Source of the DNA: Flavihumibacter profundi
Lineage (GTDB): Bacteria > Bacteroidota > Bacteroidia > Chitinophagales > Chitinophagaceae
Assembly (NCBI RefSeq): GCF_020076305.1
Contig: NZ_JAIQXE010000003.1
Location: 682,001 to 746,000 of the forward strand
DNA: 64,000 nucleotides
Direction of reading: 5' to 3'
Position 1 is the stretch's first letter; every line of letters begins with the position of its first letter. Below, piece by piece: positions 15,445 to 23,721 of the stretch. A model generated the notes under the pieces. The model searched no databases. It was given only the letters and a program-made list of their open reading frames with translations, and had not been told where the DNA came from. The position numbers were made by a program, and so were the translations under genes.

Positions 15445-17721
15445 ATGAAGAAAATTCTCTGCTTTTTGTCAATCCTCTGCTTTTCAATTTTTGTATCCGG
15501 CCAGCCCTCTGTCCATGATCTTCATTTCAATAGTCTGGCCCCTCAATGGGATGAAGCCATTCCTCTTGGCAATGGCATGCTAGGTGCCCTGGTCTGGCAA
15601 AAAGACCAGCAACTGCGATTTTCCCTAGACCGGGCCGACCTATGGGATGAACGCCCAATGAAAGGACTGCACCGCAAGGAATTCAGTTATGCGTGGGTAC
15701 AAGAACAGGTAAGGAATAACAATTACGGAGTTGTTCAGCAATATTTCGATAGCCCTTATGACCACGAACCGGCTCCTTCGAAAATCCCTGGCGGCGCAAT
15801 TAATTTTAATTCAGGCGCCTGGGGAAAAGTCCTGTCTGTTCACCTATTCGTTCAATCTGCGGTTTGTGAAGTTGCCTGGGAGAATGGAACACGCCTCCGG
15901 ACATTTGTGCAGGCTGATTCCCCGGTAGGCTGGTTTCGTTTTGACCACCTGTCTGGACAATTTAAACCCCAACTGATAGCCCCAAAATACCAGGGTGAAG
16001 TTAAAAACAGCGGTGATCCAGTGGGTGGTGATGACCTTTCCAGGTTGGGATACAAACAAGGGCAAATTCAGCAACACAAAAACAGCATTACCTATCTGCA
16101 GGAAGGATGGAATGGATTTACCTATGAAATTGCCCTGCGCTGGAAAAACCTGAATGATTCCACTATTGAAGGGGTTTGGAGCATTTCCAGCCAACAGGCT
16201 AAACAGCCAAAACAAACTACTGCAGATGCGCTAACACTTAATGCAGTTAAAACTTCTTTTAATGCCGCCTTACAACTTCACCGCAAATGGTGGACTGATT
16301 TCTGGAATAAATCCAATATTCATGTGCCGGACCCTATAATCGAAAAACAATGGTGGCTTGAACTCTATAAGTTTGGGTCCACTGCCCGGAAAGACGCACC
16401 GCCTATATCTCTGCAGGCGGTCTGGACAGCAGACAATGGCCGGCTGCCCCCCTGGAAAGGTGATTTCCACCATGATCTCAATACCCAGCTAAGTTACTGG
16501 CCAGCCTATTCCGGCAACCACCTCCTGGAAGCGACCGGATACCTGAAACACCTCGAAAAAAACAAGCCTAATTATAAACGTTATACCCAGGATTATTTCG
16601 GGGTAACTGGATTGGCTGTACCTGGTGTTACCACTCTCAATGGAACTGAAATGGGGGGCTGGATCCAATATTCATTATCGCCAACTGTTTCCTCATGGTT
16701 GGCGCAACATTTTTACTGGCAGTGGAAGTATAGTATGGACCGGGGGTTTTTACAGAAAAGTGCATACCCATGGATTAAAGACGTAGCTACATTCCTGGAA
16801 AGAATTACGATCATAGACCCTAATGGCAAAAGAAAATTACCCATTAGCTCAAGCCCGGAAATTAATGACAATTCTATTAAAGCGTGGTTCAGCCAAAATA
16901 CGAATTATGACCTGGCCCTAATGAAGTTTACTTTCAAAGCAGCAGAAGAAATGGCCCTGGTGCTGAATTTACCTGGGGAAGCTGCTCACTGGAAAAAAAT
17001 CAATGGCCAAATCAATGAATTAAGCCTTACTGCAAATAATGAACTAATGTTCGCGCCATCAATGGCCTACAATCAATCACACCGCCACTTTTCTCACATG
17101 ATGGCTGTCTTTCCCTTAGGCCTGATCCGATGGGAAGATGGTGAACAGGCCAGAAGCATTATCAAAAACAGTATTGAGCAACTTGATAGTGTGGGCTCCG
17201 ATAATTGGATGGGCTATTCTTATGCCTGGCTGGCTAATTTGAAAGCAAGGGCCAAGGATGGTAGTGGCGCTGCTAAGGCACTCTCAATTTTTGCAAAAGC
17301 CTTTTGTTCTGCCAATAGCTTCCATTTAAATGGCGATCAGACCCAATTAGGGTATTCCACTGCACATTACCGGCCATTTACCCTGGAAGGAAACTTTGCC
17401 TTCGCATCGGGTTTGCAGGAAATGCTGCTCCAGAGTTATGCAGGTTATATTTCTATTTTCCCGGCAATCCCACCAGAATGGAAAACGGTATCTTTTGACC
17501 ATTTAAGGGCTGAAGGGGCTTTTCTGGTTAGTGCTGAAATGAAAGGCGGCGAAATCAGCCGGATTAAAATTTATTCGGAAAAAGGCGGACAAACAAAACT
17601 TAAATTTCCTGATTCCACCTTGCAGGTTAGTGAAATGAAGGGAATGCAAAAAAAATATAGTTTGGATGGAATGATCGAATTGAAGGCATCACCTGGCGGG
17701 TACATCATTTGGACGAAGTAA
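15445..17721 (+). CDS. GH95-like glycoside hydrolase
   Basis: 758 residues with a signal peptide ending VSGQ (about residue 20). The N-terminal beta-sandwich has the family opening EAIPLGNGMLGALVW (37-51). The centre is an (alpha/alpha)6 barrel, and a C-terminal beta-domain closes it. The GH95 landmarks are SSPE (Glu472, expected acid), HRHFSH and EMLLQS. Two of the expected base-activating positions differ from characterised alpha-L-fucosidases: the NxN pair reads Asp344-Leu-Asn346, and the usual DGNFG Asp is Glu648 in EGNF. It should act in the periplasm or at the surface on terminal alpha-linked deoxy- or galacto-sugars, but the changes make specificity uncertain. Its end lies 33 bases before trmB. 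Confidence 0.82.
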   Translation: MKKILCFLSILCFSIFVSGQPSVHDLHFNSLAPQWDEAIPLGNGMLGALVWQKDQQLRFSLDRADLWDERPMKGLHRKEFSYAWVQEQVRNNNYGVVQQYFDSPYDHEPAPSKIPGGAINFNSGAWGKVLSVHLFVQSAVCEVAWENGTRLRTFVQADSPVGWFRFDHLSGQFKPQLIAPKYQGEVKNSGDPVGGDDLSRLGYKQGQIQQHKNSITYLQEGWNGFTYEIALRWKNLNDSTIEGVWSISSQQAKQPKQTTADALTLNAVKTSFNAALQLHRKWWTDFWNKSNIHVPDPIIEKQWWLELYKFGSTARKDAPPISLQAVWTADNGRLPPWKGDFHHDLNTQLSYWPAYSGNHLLEATGYLKHLEKNKPNYKRYTQDYFGVTGLAVPGVTTLNGTEMGGWIQYSLSPTVSSWLAQHFYWQWKYSMDRGFLQKSAYPWIKDVATFLERITIIDPNGKRKLPISSSPEINDNSIKAWFSQNTNYDLALMKFTFKAAEEMALVLNLPGEAAHWKKINGQINELSLTANNELMFAPSMAYNQSHRHFSHMMAVFPLGLIRWEDGEQARSIIKNSIEQLDSVGSDNWMGYSYAWLANLKARAKDGSGAAKALSIFAKAFCSANSFHLNGDQTQLGYSTAHYRPFTLEGNFAFASGLQEMLLQSYAGYISIFPAIPPEWKTVSFDHLRAEGAFLVSAEMKGGEISRIKIYSEKGGQTKLKFPDSTLQVSEMKGMQKKYSLDGMIELKASPGGYIIWTK

Positions 17722-17741
17722 TAATAAAAGAATGGATTCAC

Positions 17742-17749
17742 TAGCTTTG
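17742..17749 (+). promoter_or_regulatory. -7 box of trmB (possible leaderless start)
   Basis: TAGCTTTG fits TAnnTTTG and ends only five bases before the trmB ATG. Transcription would begin at or very near the start codon. No -33 element at usual spacing is evident. Confidence 0.45.
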
Positions 17750-17754
17750 CGACC

Positions 17755-18465
17755 ATGGGTCAAAATAAACTCGTTCGGTTTGAGGCGATAAAGGGTTTTT
17801 CCAATGTTTTGCAAAACCCTCCCGGTATGCAGGGTCAATGGCATAAACAATTCGGAAACCGGAATCCCATTACATTGGAATTGGCTTGCGGAAAGGGAGA
17901 ATATACCGTTGGACTTTCCGCTTTATACCCAGAAAGGAATTTTGTAGGTGTTGATGTTAAAGGTAACCGCCTTTATGTTGGTGCAAAACAATGTATTGCT
18001 GCTAACCGCCATAATGCTGCCTTCCTACGTACCAAAATTGACCAGATTGCCGATTATTTCGGTGAGGGTGAAATAAGTGAAATCTGGATAACTTTTCCAG
18101 ATCCCCAGTTACGTCGTTCCCATGCAAAAAAAAGACTGACCCACCCAAAGTTTTTACGCTTATACCAACAATTTCTGGTTCCCGGTGGTTTAATACACTT
18201 GAAAACGGATTCACCGGTGCTCTATCGCTTTACCCTGATGGTCATTGAAATGTATAAACTGGAATTGGTCACCAAGACAGATAATCTGTATGCAAAACCG
18301 GATATTAGCCCTGAGTTACAGATTAAAACACATTATGAAGCATTAGATATCGCGGGTAGCAACCGGATTCACTATATTACTTTCAAGCTCCCGGCTACAC
18401 AATTGGTAAATCTGGACAAAGAACTTCAAGAACTGGTATTTCAATATGAAGAAGCGACTCATTGA
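17755..18465 (+). CDS. trmB: tRNA (guanine-N7-)-methyltransferase
   Basis: 236 residues, normal for TrmB. It methylates G46 of tRNA with S-adenosylmethionine. Visible features: the Rossmann motif I LELACGKGEYT (41-51), motif II acidic end FVGVDVKGNRLYVG (63-76), and the family signature TFPDPQLRRSHAKKRL (113-128), where the conserved Asp and basic patch bind tRNA. The C-terminal half has HLKTDSPVLY and the terminal HYITFKLP strand. The start chosen is the ATG six bases after the -7 box. The 3' end overlaps the next gene by 20 bases, indicating an operon with the Cys-rich protein and the alkyltransferase-like protein. Confidence 0.95.
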   Translation: MGQNKLVRFEAIKGFSNVLQNPPGMQGQWHKQFGNRNPITLELACGKGEYTVGLSALYPERNFVGVDVKGNRLYVGAKQCIAANRHNAAFLRTKIDQIADYFGEGEISEIWITFPDPQLRRSHAKKRLTHPKFLRLYQQFLVPGGLIHLKTDSPVLYRFTLMVIEMYKLELVTKTDNLYAKPDISPELQIKTHYEALDIAGSNRIHYITFKLPATQLVNLDKELQELVFQYEEATH

Positions 18466-18670
18466 GGGAATTGATTTCTATTATAATAAGGAAGGCTTTA
18501 TTGTACTTACTGAAAAATACCACCTTGAAAAAGGGGTATGCTGCGGAAATGGTTGCCTGCACTGCCCATATGACTATATTCAGGTTGAGGAACCAAGGCG
18601 TTCCCATTTATTGCTAAATAAAGTCAGTAACCATGGCCAGGTCAGTGAAATCGACAAAACAGCGCCCTAA
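18446..18670 (+). CDS. DUF5522-type small cysteine-rich protein
   Basis: 74 residues. The core EGIDFYYNKEGFIVLTEKY is followed by the cysteine cluster CCGNGCLHCPYDY (about 31-43). This pattern is recognisable as the small DUF5522-type family, common in Bacteroidota and some Proteobacteria. The four cysteines could bind zinc or an iron-sulfur centre, but no function is established. The start lies inside trmB and the end overlaps the following gene by 38 bases, so translation is tightly linked to both. The tail after residue 48 is polar and probably disordered. Confidence 0.8.
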   Translation: MKKRLIEGIDFYYNKEGFIVLTEKYHLEKGVCCGNGCLHCPYDYIQVEEPRRSHLLLNKVSNHGQVSEIDKTAP

Positions 18671-19055
18671 AAAGAGTGAAACCAACACCTTCCCCTTAAA
18701 AAAGCTGCAACCATCCGGCAAAGCAGAATCATCCTTTTTTGAACAGGTTTTTGATATTGTTGAGCAGGTACCGAGGGGAAAAGTAACCACTTATGGAGCT
18801 ATTGCAAAAGCTTTAGGATCGGGTTTGTCTGCAAGGATGGTGGGTTGGGCACTGAATAGCGCCCATTCCCAGACACGGCCAATTCCTGCACAACGGGTCG
18901 TGAACAGAAACGGCCAACTCAGCGGCAAAGGGCACTTCGCAACACCGACTTTAATGCAGGAACTTTTGGAAAAAGAAGGGATTTCTATCGAAAACGATAC
19001 TATAAAAAACTTCAGTAAACATTTTTGGGATCCTGCAAGTGAACATGAATCCTGA
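18633..19055 (+). CDS. Alkyltransferase-like (MGMT-family) DNA-binding protein
   Basis: 140 residues. The helix-turn-helix DNA-binding domain of O6-alkylguanine transferases is clear (PRGKVTTYGAIAKALG, about 47-62, and ARMVGWALN). The active-site loop, normally PCHRV, reads PAQRV at 85-89, so the alkyl-accepting cysteine is replaced by alanine (Ala86). It is therefore an alkyltransferase-like protein that can bind damaged guanine but not repair it alone; family members flag lesions for nucleotide excision repair. An N-terminal basic extension of about 30 residues (RPKK, PLKK) may aid DNA contact. Overlap with the preceding gene places it in the trmB operon. Confidence 0.88.
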   Translation: MARSVKSTKQRPKKSETNTFPLKKLQPSGKAESSFFEQVFDIVEQVPRGKVTTYGAIAKALGSGLSARMVGWALNSAHSQTRPIPAQRVVNRNGQLSGKGHFATPTLMQELLEKEGISIENDTIKNFSKHFWDPASEHES

Positions 19056-19068
19056 CAAAAAACCCCGG

Positions 19069-19542
19069 TCACATTCCTGCTACATCAGTATCGTTTAAGC
19101 GCAATTGCAACATCACTTTTTGCTTGAAAGGGTTTAATCCACCAAATACAGCCAGCAGCATAATGGCCAAACCCAGGAAAGACCAGTTGCCGGTAATGAC
19201 ATAACAAATGATGCAAAAGATACCAGCCCCTTCGAGCAATGCCCACTGTACTATTGAAGCACTCTTATATTGAGCCAGCTTATCCCTGACAGGGATTTCC
19301 AGGGCCTTGATAGATTCAAGCCTGCGGCGGAATAATTGAAGTCCGACTATAACAGCAATAAAGGAATAAAAAACGGCGATGACCTGCAGCAGCCTGTCCA
19401 GTGATTCAGAGGCAAAGGGTTCAAAAATGCTTAACTGCACCAATAACAGGGCAATTATCCAAAAACCTATCTGGCTATATAACAATACCCGGTAGATAGT
19501 TTGTAATTCCCGAAATGGGGAGGATGGCAGCATAGTCATCAC
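19069..19542 (-). CDS. Four-helix membrane protein of unknown function
   Basis: 157 residues with four likely membrane segments (about 16-36, 52-72, 100-120 and 124-142), separated by a charged cytoplasmic loop with RRRLESIKALEIPVRDK. No catalytic motif is visible and I do not recognise the family. It is convergent with the alkyltransferase-like gene. On its own strand it follows the large permease gene after a gap of about 100 bases, so it could be read through from the ybbA-ybbP operon. Confidence 0.65.
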   Translation of the reverse strand: MMTMLPSSPFRELQTIYRVLLYSQIGFWIIALLLVQLSIFEPFASESLDRLLQVIAVFYSFIAVIVGLQLFRRRLESIKALEIPVRDKLAQYKSASIVQWALLEGAGIFCIICYVITGNWSFLGLAIMLLAVFGGLNPFKQKVMLQLRLNDTDVAGM

Positions 19543-19644
19543 TGAAAATTATTGGTGGAAAGTTACGTAAAAGACAATCCATAGCAACGGTTACTAAACG
19601 CTAATCCTTCAACCAGCTTACAATCAGGTATATACGAAGCCAAC

Positions 19645-22197
19645 TTATAGGTCATTCCGTAACACTTCAAGTGGGGGACGGTTCAGAATATCACGACTAT
19701 TGAAGAGGCCGATCAGCACGGTGATGCAGCAAATTCCCAGGAATATAAACAGTACGGGCAATGGTGCTGGCGCAAAGCTTGCTTTAAAAGTGAAACGTGC
19801 CAGAGCCCAGCCGCCGGCCACGGCAAGCAGGATGCCTGTCAATGCCGCCAGGGAACCCAGAAAGAAATATTCAAGTGCGGTAATGGCAAGGATTTGCTTA
19901 CCCGTACCACCAAGGGTTCGTAATAAGACCGTTTCGCGTATTCGCTGATATTTGCTGATTATGATAGAAGCAATTAGTACCACAAGCCCGGTGATAATGC
20001 TGAATCCGCCTATAAAACGAACCACAAATCCAATTTTATCAAGAACATCATCTACTACAGTCAGGATTAATCCCAGGTCAATGACCGATACGGTCGGGAA
20101 AGAATTTACCAGTGCCTGTTGGAATTTGGCAGAAACTTCGGGTGAAGGTACCCTTGTGACCAGCACATAGAATTTTGGCGCAGATTCCAATACACCAGAA
20201 GGGAAGACCACCCTGAAATTGGTCTGCACCCGGTTCCAGTCCACATCCCTTAAACTGCCGACGGTAGTATGTACCAGCGCACCCTGTACATTGAAAATGA
20301 TCCGGTCGCCTAGTTTTACATGAAGCCAGCGTGCATACCCTTTTTCCAGTGATACCAAAATGCTGTCGCGGCCTGAATTTGCCGCCTGTAATGAGCCTTC
20401 CTGTAGTTTTTCAGAATCAGTCAGCGTATCACGGTAGGTGGCCCTGATCTCGCCCTCAAAAGCCCGTGGGGAAATTTCGAGGGTTGAATCTTTTCTTGCT
20501 ATAGTTGCATTTATACCATTGATCTCTTCGATCCGCATCGTCACGATGGGAACCTCCTGGTTAACTGGCAGCCGGAAGGATTGGGTTAGATCTGCCACCT
20601 GTCTTTTTTGGCTTTCCTGGATATCAAAGATCACCATATTGGGCTGGTTGCCACTGGATGATAGTTGCACTTTCCGGGTAAGAATATTTTGTACAAAATA
20701 TAACAGGCAGATAAATGATGTGCCAAGCCCGATAGCAACCACCAGGACCACCGTCTGGTTATTGGGACGGAATAGATTTGCAAATCCCTGGCGCCACAAA
20801 TAACCCCAGGTTGACGGAAAGAACTTACGTGAAAGCCACATTACCAGCATGGCCACGCCTGCCAGCAATCCGAAAGCCCCGATAACACTAACGGTGAAGG
20901 TCATGGCCTTGAATAAATTGTTCAGTTGTAACCAGCTGAAGAAAAATATAAAAAGGATGATTAATGATCCTACCAGCCATTGCAGCGGATCACGAAAAAA
21001 ACTGCTTTGGTATTCGCTGACACGTAGCGTATTTAGCGGAGAAATGTTCCGGATGGCGACAAGTGGCAGGAGGGCAAATAAAACCGACACAAGCAATCCC
21101 ACGGCAACACCCTGGCCAATGGCCCTCCAGGAAACCTGAATATGAATATCAAAGGGCAGGAAGTCCTTTAGCAGTGCCGGTAATAAAAACTGTATTCCCG
21201 TACCCAGCAAAGCCCCGATTATGGAACCAATCAACCCGATACCTGCGATTTGAATGAGATAGATCAGGAATGCCTGGCGGTTTGTAGCACCTAAACATTT
21301 CAGCATGGAAATAGATGCCAGTTTTTCACGGATATAAATATGGATCGAACTTGCTACACCTATACATCCCAGTAAGAGGGCAATAAAACTGACCAGTTGC
21401 AGAAAATCATTCAGGTCCTCAAAAGATCTTGCAGTATTTCGCTTTCTGGTTGCAACGGTTTCCACATCAATGCCATCAGCCTCCATCCTGGGTTCAATAT
21501 TGGCCAGCAATTTTTCAATGTTTACGGGCGTATCGAATTTAACATACTGCGTATAAGTGATGCGGCTTCCCTTTTGCAACAAACCGGTTGCATCGAGGTA
21601 TTGCAAGGGGATCCATACAGCAGGTGCCACAGCTGACGAAAAACCTGTTTTACCGGGTGCTTTGCTGATTTCTCCAACGATCATGAAACTGAGTTGCCCC
21701 ACCTTGATGGAATCTCCAACTCTTGCCTGGAATTGCAGCATTAGGGTTTTATCCACTAATGCTTGCCTGGCCTGCTGAAATTTTTTTGCGGCATCGGCTG
21801 GCTTTGTTTCAATGCTGCCATAAAAAGGAAAGCCGCCCTCTAACGCCCTGACCTGTGCCAGTCTTGTTCCGCCGGTTTTAATAAAATACACCATCGAAGC
21901 GAAACTTCTTTCCCTTGACTTTCGGTCACCTATAGAATCAATTAATGCCTGAGCAGTGGGACTGAAGGGCCGGTTATTGTCAAATACAAGATCAGCGCCG
22001 ATCAGTGTTTTTGCCTGGGCTTCTATATCCTTTTCAATGGTAAAGCCCAGGGAATAAATCGCTACCAATGCGGCAATGCCCAATAAGACAGAGGATACAA
22101 AGAGAAAAAGCCTGCTGCGGTTTTTGCGGCTATCGCGCCAGGCCATTTGTAGTAGCCAGCTAAATTTCAGGGGTGACTTGTTGATTTCGCTTTTCAT
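19645..22197 (-). CDS. FtsX-family ABC transporter permease, YbbP-like
   Basis: 850 residues. The plan is one N-terminal helix (about 25-48), a large periplasmic domain, two sets of FtsX helices (about 255-380 and 700-840) and further central helices (about 405-490): the ten-helix form typical of YbbP rather than the four-helix MacB form. The motif SMLKCLGATNRQAFLIYLIQ near residue 300 and its C-terminal counterpart LLRTLGGTGKQILAITALEY are FtsX coupling-helix regions. The start overlaps the end of the ATPase gene by four bases, so they form one transporter. With the divergent tesA-like gene this repeats the E. coli tesA-ybbA-ybbP grouping. Substrate unproven; a link to lipid or hydrophobic compound export is an inference. 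Confidence 0.9.
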   Translation of the reverse strand: MKSEINKSPLKFSWLLQMAWRDSRKNRSRLFLFVSSVLLGIAALVAIYSLGFTIEKDIEAQAKTLIGADLVFDNNRPFSPTAQALIDSIGDRKSRERSFASMVYFIKTGGTRLAQVRALEGGFPFYGSIETKPADAAKKFQQARQALVDKTLMLQFQARVGDSIKVGQLSFMIVGEISKAPGKTGFSSAVAPAVWIPLQYLDATGLLQKGSRITYTQYVKFDTPVNIEKLLANIEPRMEADGIDVETVATRKRNTARSFEDLNDFLQLVSFIALLLGCIGVASSIHIYIREKLASISMLKCLGATNRQAFLIYLIQIAGIGLIGSIIGALLGTGIQFLLPALLKDFLPFDIHIQVSWRAIGQGVAVGLLVSVLFALLPLVAIRNISPLNTLRVSEYQSSFFRDPLQWLVGSLIILFIFFFSWLQLNNLFKAMTFTVSVIGAFGLLAGVAMLVMWLSRKFFPSTWGYLWRQGFANLFRPNNQTVVLVVAIGLGTSFICLLYFVQNILTRKVQLSSSGNQPNMVIFDIQESQKRQVADLTQSFRLPVNQEVPIVTMRIEEINGINATIARKDSTLEISPRAFEGEIRATYRDTLTDSEKLQEGSLQAANSGRDSILVSLEKGYARWLHVKLGDRIIFNVQGALVHTTVGSLRDVDWNRVQTNFRVVFPSGVLESAPKFYVLVTRVPSPEVSAKFQQALVNSFPTVSVIDLGLILTVVDDVLDKIGFVVRFIGGFSIITGLVVLIASIIISKYQRIRETVLLRTLGGTGKQILAITALEYFFLGSLAALTGILLAVAGGWALARFTFKASFAPAPLPVLFIFLGICCITVLIGLFNSRDILNRPPLEVLRNDL

Positions 22198-22898
22198 ACG
22201 GCGGCGTCTTCGTTTTGAGCAATTCTTTCATCTGAAATGATATGTCCGCCTTTTAGTTTAATGATACGATCCGTTTTTGCAGCAAGTTCCAGGTTGTGGG
22301 TTACAATCACCAGTGTGGTTCCGGCTTCCCTGTTCAGGTCAAAAAGCAGTTTTACTATTATTTCGCTCGTCTCAGCATCGAGGTTGCCCGTAGGTTCATC
22401 TGCAAAAAGGATCCTGGGGTCATTAGAAAATGCCCTGGCAATAGAAACGCGTTGTTGTTCTCCGCCCGACAATTGAGATGGATAATGGTGAACCCTATCT
22501 GCAAGCCCCACTTTATCGAGAAGGCTCAGTGCCCGTTCGCGGATATTTTTTTCTCCCCTGAGTTCCAGTGGTACCATCACATTTTCAAGCGCGGTTAAGG
22601 TGGGCAGCAACTGGAAGTTCTGGAAAATAAATCCAACATACTGGTTACGTATACGGGCCAGCTGGTCTTCACTTAACTGGTTAAGCGCAATCTGGTTTAA
22701 TTCAACCAGGCCGGTACTGGCGCGGTCAAGGCCGGCGCACAAACCCAGCAAAGTTGTCTTTCCGCTTCCCGAAGGCCCAACAATACTTAAGGTTTCGCCG
22801 GCAATCACCTCAAAATTGATGTCTGACAATACATGCAGGGTCCTGCCTGCATTCTGGTAATTTTTACTCAACTGAGCTACCCTAAGAATTGTTTCCAC
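22194..22898 (-). CDS. ABC transporter ATPase, YbbA/LolD type
   Basis: 234 residues. Walker A is GPSGSGKTT (about 40-48), the Q-loop is FIFQNFQLLPTLTALEN, the signature is LSGGEQQRVSIARA (about 142-155), Walker B is ILFADEPTGNLD, and the switch His is VTHN. The sequence is closest to the MacB/LolD/YbbA group that drives FtsX permeases. It powers the 850-residue permease encoded directly after it, with a four-base overlap. It is divergent from the esterase gene, with a 35-base gap that must contain both promoters. Confidence 0.93.
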   Translation of the reverse strand: METILRVAQLSKNYQNAGRTLHVLSDINFEVIAGETLSIVGPSGSGKTTLLGLCAGLDRASTGLVELNQIALNQLSEDQLARIRNQYVGFIFQNFQLLPTLTALENVMVPLELRGEKNIRERALSLLDKVGLADRVHHYPSQLSGGEQQRVSIARAFSNDPRILFADEPTGNLDAETSEIIVKLLFDLNREAGTTLVIVTHNLELAAKTDRIIKLKGGHIISDERIAQNEDAAV

Positions 22899-22903
22899 AA
22901 TTG

Positions 22904-22911
22904 TATATTTG
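22904..22911 (+). promoter_or_regulatory. -7 box of the tesA-like gene
   Basis: TATATTTG fits TAnnTTTG and lies 22 bases before the ATG at 22934, in the short gap shared with the divergent ybbA gene. No matching -33 element was seen. Confidence 0.4.
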
Positions 22912-22933
22912 GTTAAAGGTATTTTGACCTATT

Positions 22934-23614
22934 ATGCCAAGAAACATTTTAATTTATCTTTTTGTTTTTGCAATAACAATTTGGGCTTGTGGCAATAATG
23001 CTTCAGCACCATCAAAAAAAGCGGAAACTAAAACCACAATTGCACGAGCTGTAAAAGACTCCGCCAAAACTATTTTATTCTTTGGTAACAGTCTTACTGC
23101 GGGTTATGGTGTCGACCAGGCTGAAGCATTCCCAGCCCTCATCCAGCTTAAGATTGATTCACTACAATTACCCTACAAGGTAATTAATGCAGGGTTGAGT
23201 GGCGAAACATCCTCTGGTGGTCTGAGCAGAATTGACTGGCTGCTGAAACAGAACGTAGATGTATTTGTACTGGAACTGGGTGCCAATGATGGCTTGAGGG
23301 GTATACCATTGGTACAAACACAAAAAAACCTGCAAGCCATCATTGATAGGGTTAAGTTAAAAAATCCTGCTGTGGTACTCGTTCTGGCAGGTATGCAGGT
23401 ACCACCAAATATGGGCCAGGTTTATGCGACAGAATTCCAAACGGTGTACAAAGACCTTAGCGTAAAGAATAAAATGATTCTGATGCCTTTCCTGCTTGAA
23501 GGAGTAGGCGGTAACCCAGAACTGAACCAGTCGGATGGCATACATCCCACCCCTGAAGGGCATAAGATCGTTGCCAATAATTTGTGGGAATATTTAAAAC
23601 CTGTGATTAGATGA
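22934..23614 (+). CDS. SGNH/GDSL-family esterase, TesA-like lipoprotein
   Basis: 226 residues. The signal has a lipobox (TIWAC, Cys about 19), so unlike E. coli TesA it is probably membrane-anchored. SGNH blocks: block I FGNSLTAGYG with nucleophile Ser (about residue 54; Asn replaces the usual Asp before it), block II Gly in NAGLSGETSSGG, block III GANDG (Asn), block V DGIHPTPEGH with the catalytic Asp and His. It would hydrolyse acyl or aryl esters or thioesters in the periplasm. Divergent placement next to ybbA-ybbP is conserved across phyla and suggests a joint role in handling lipid-like compounds. Confidence 0.92.
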   Translation: MPRNILIYLFVFAITIWACGNNASAPSKKAETKTTIARAVKDSAKTILFFGNSLTAGYGVDQAEAFPALIQLKIDSLQLPYKVINAGLSGETSSGGLSRIDWLLKQNVDVFVLELGANDGLRGIPLVQTQKNLQAIIDRVKLKNPAVVLVLAGMQVPPNMGQVYATEFQTVYKDLSVKNKMILMPFLLEGVGGNPELNQSDGIHPTPEGHKIVANNLWEYLKPVIR

Positions 23615-23721
23615 CAGGAGCCTGGTTTATCTGATTCATACATTGACCTTTTTGAATATCTGGAATCAAAATTGAATTTTTCGGCAACTGGTCGGAAGTT
23701 TATCATTAAATACACTAACAA

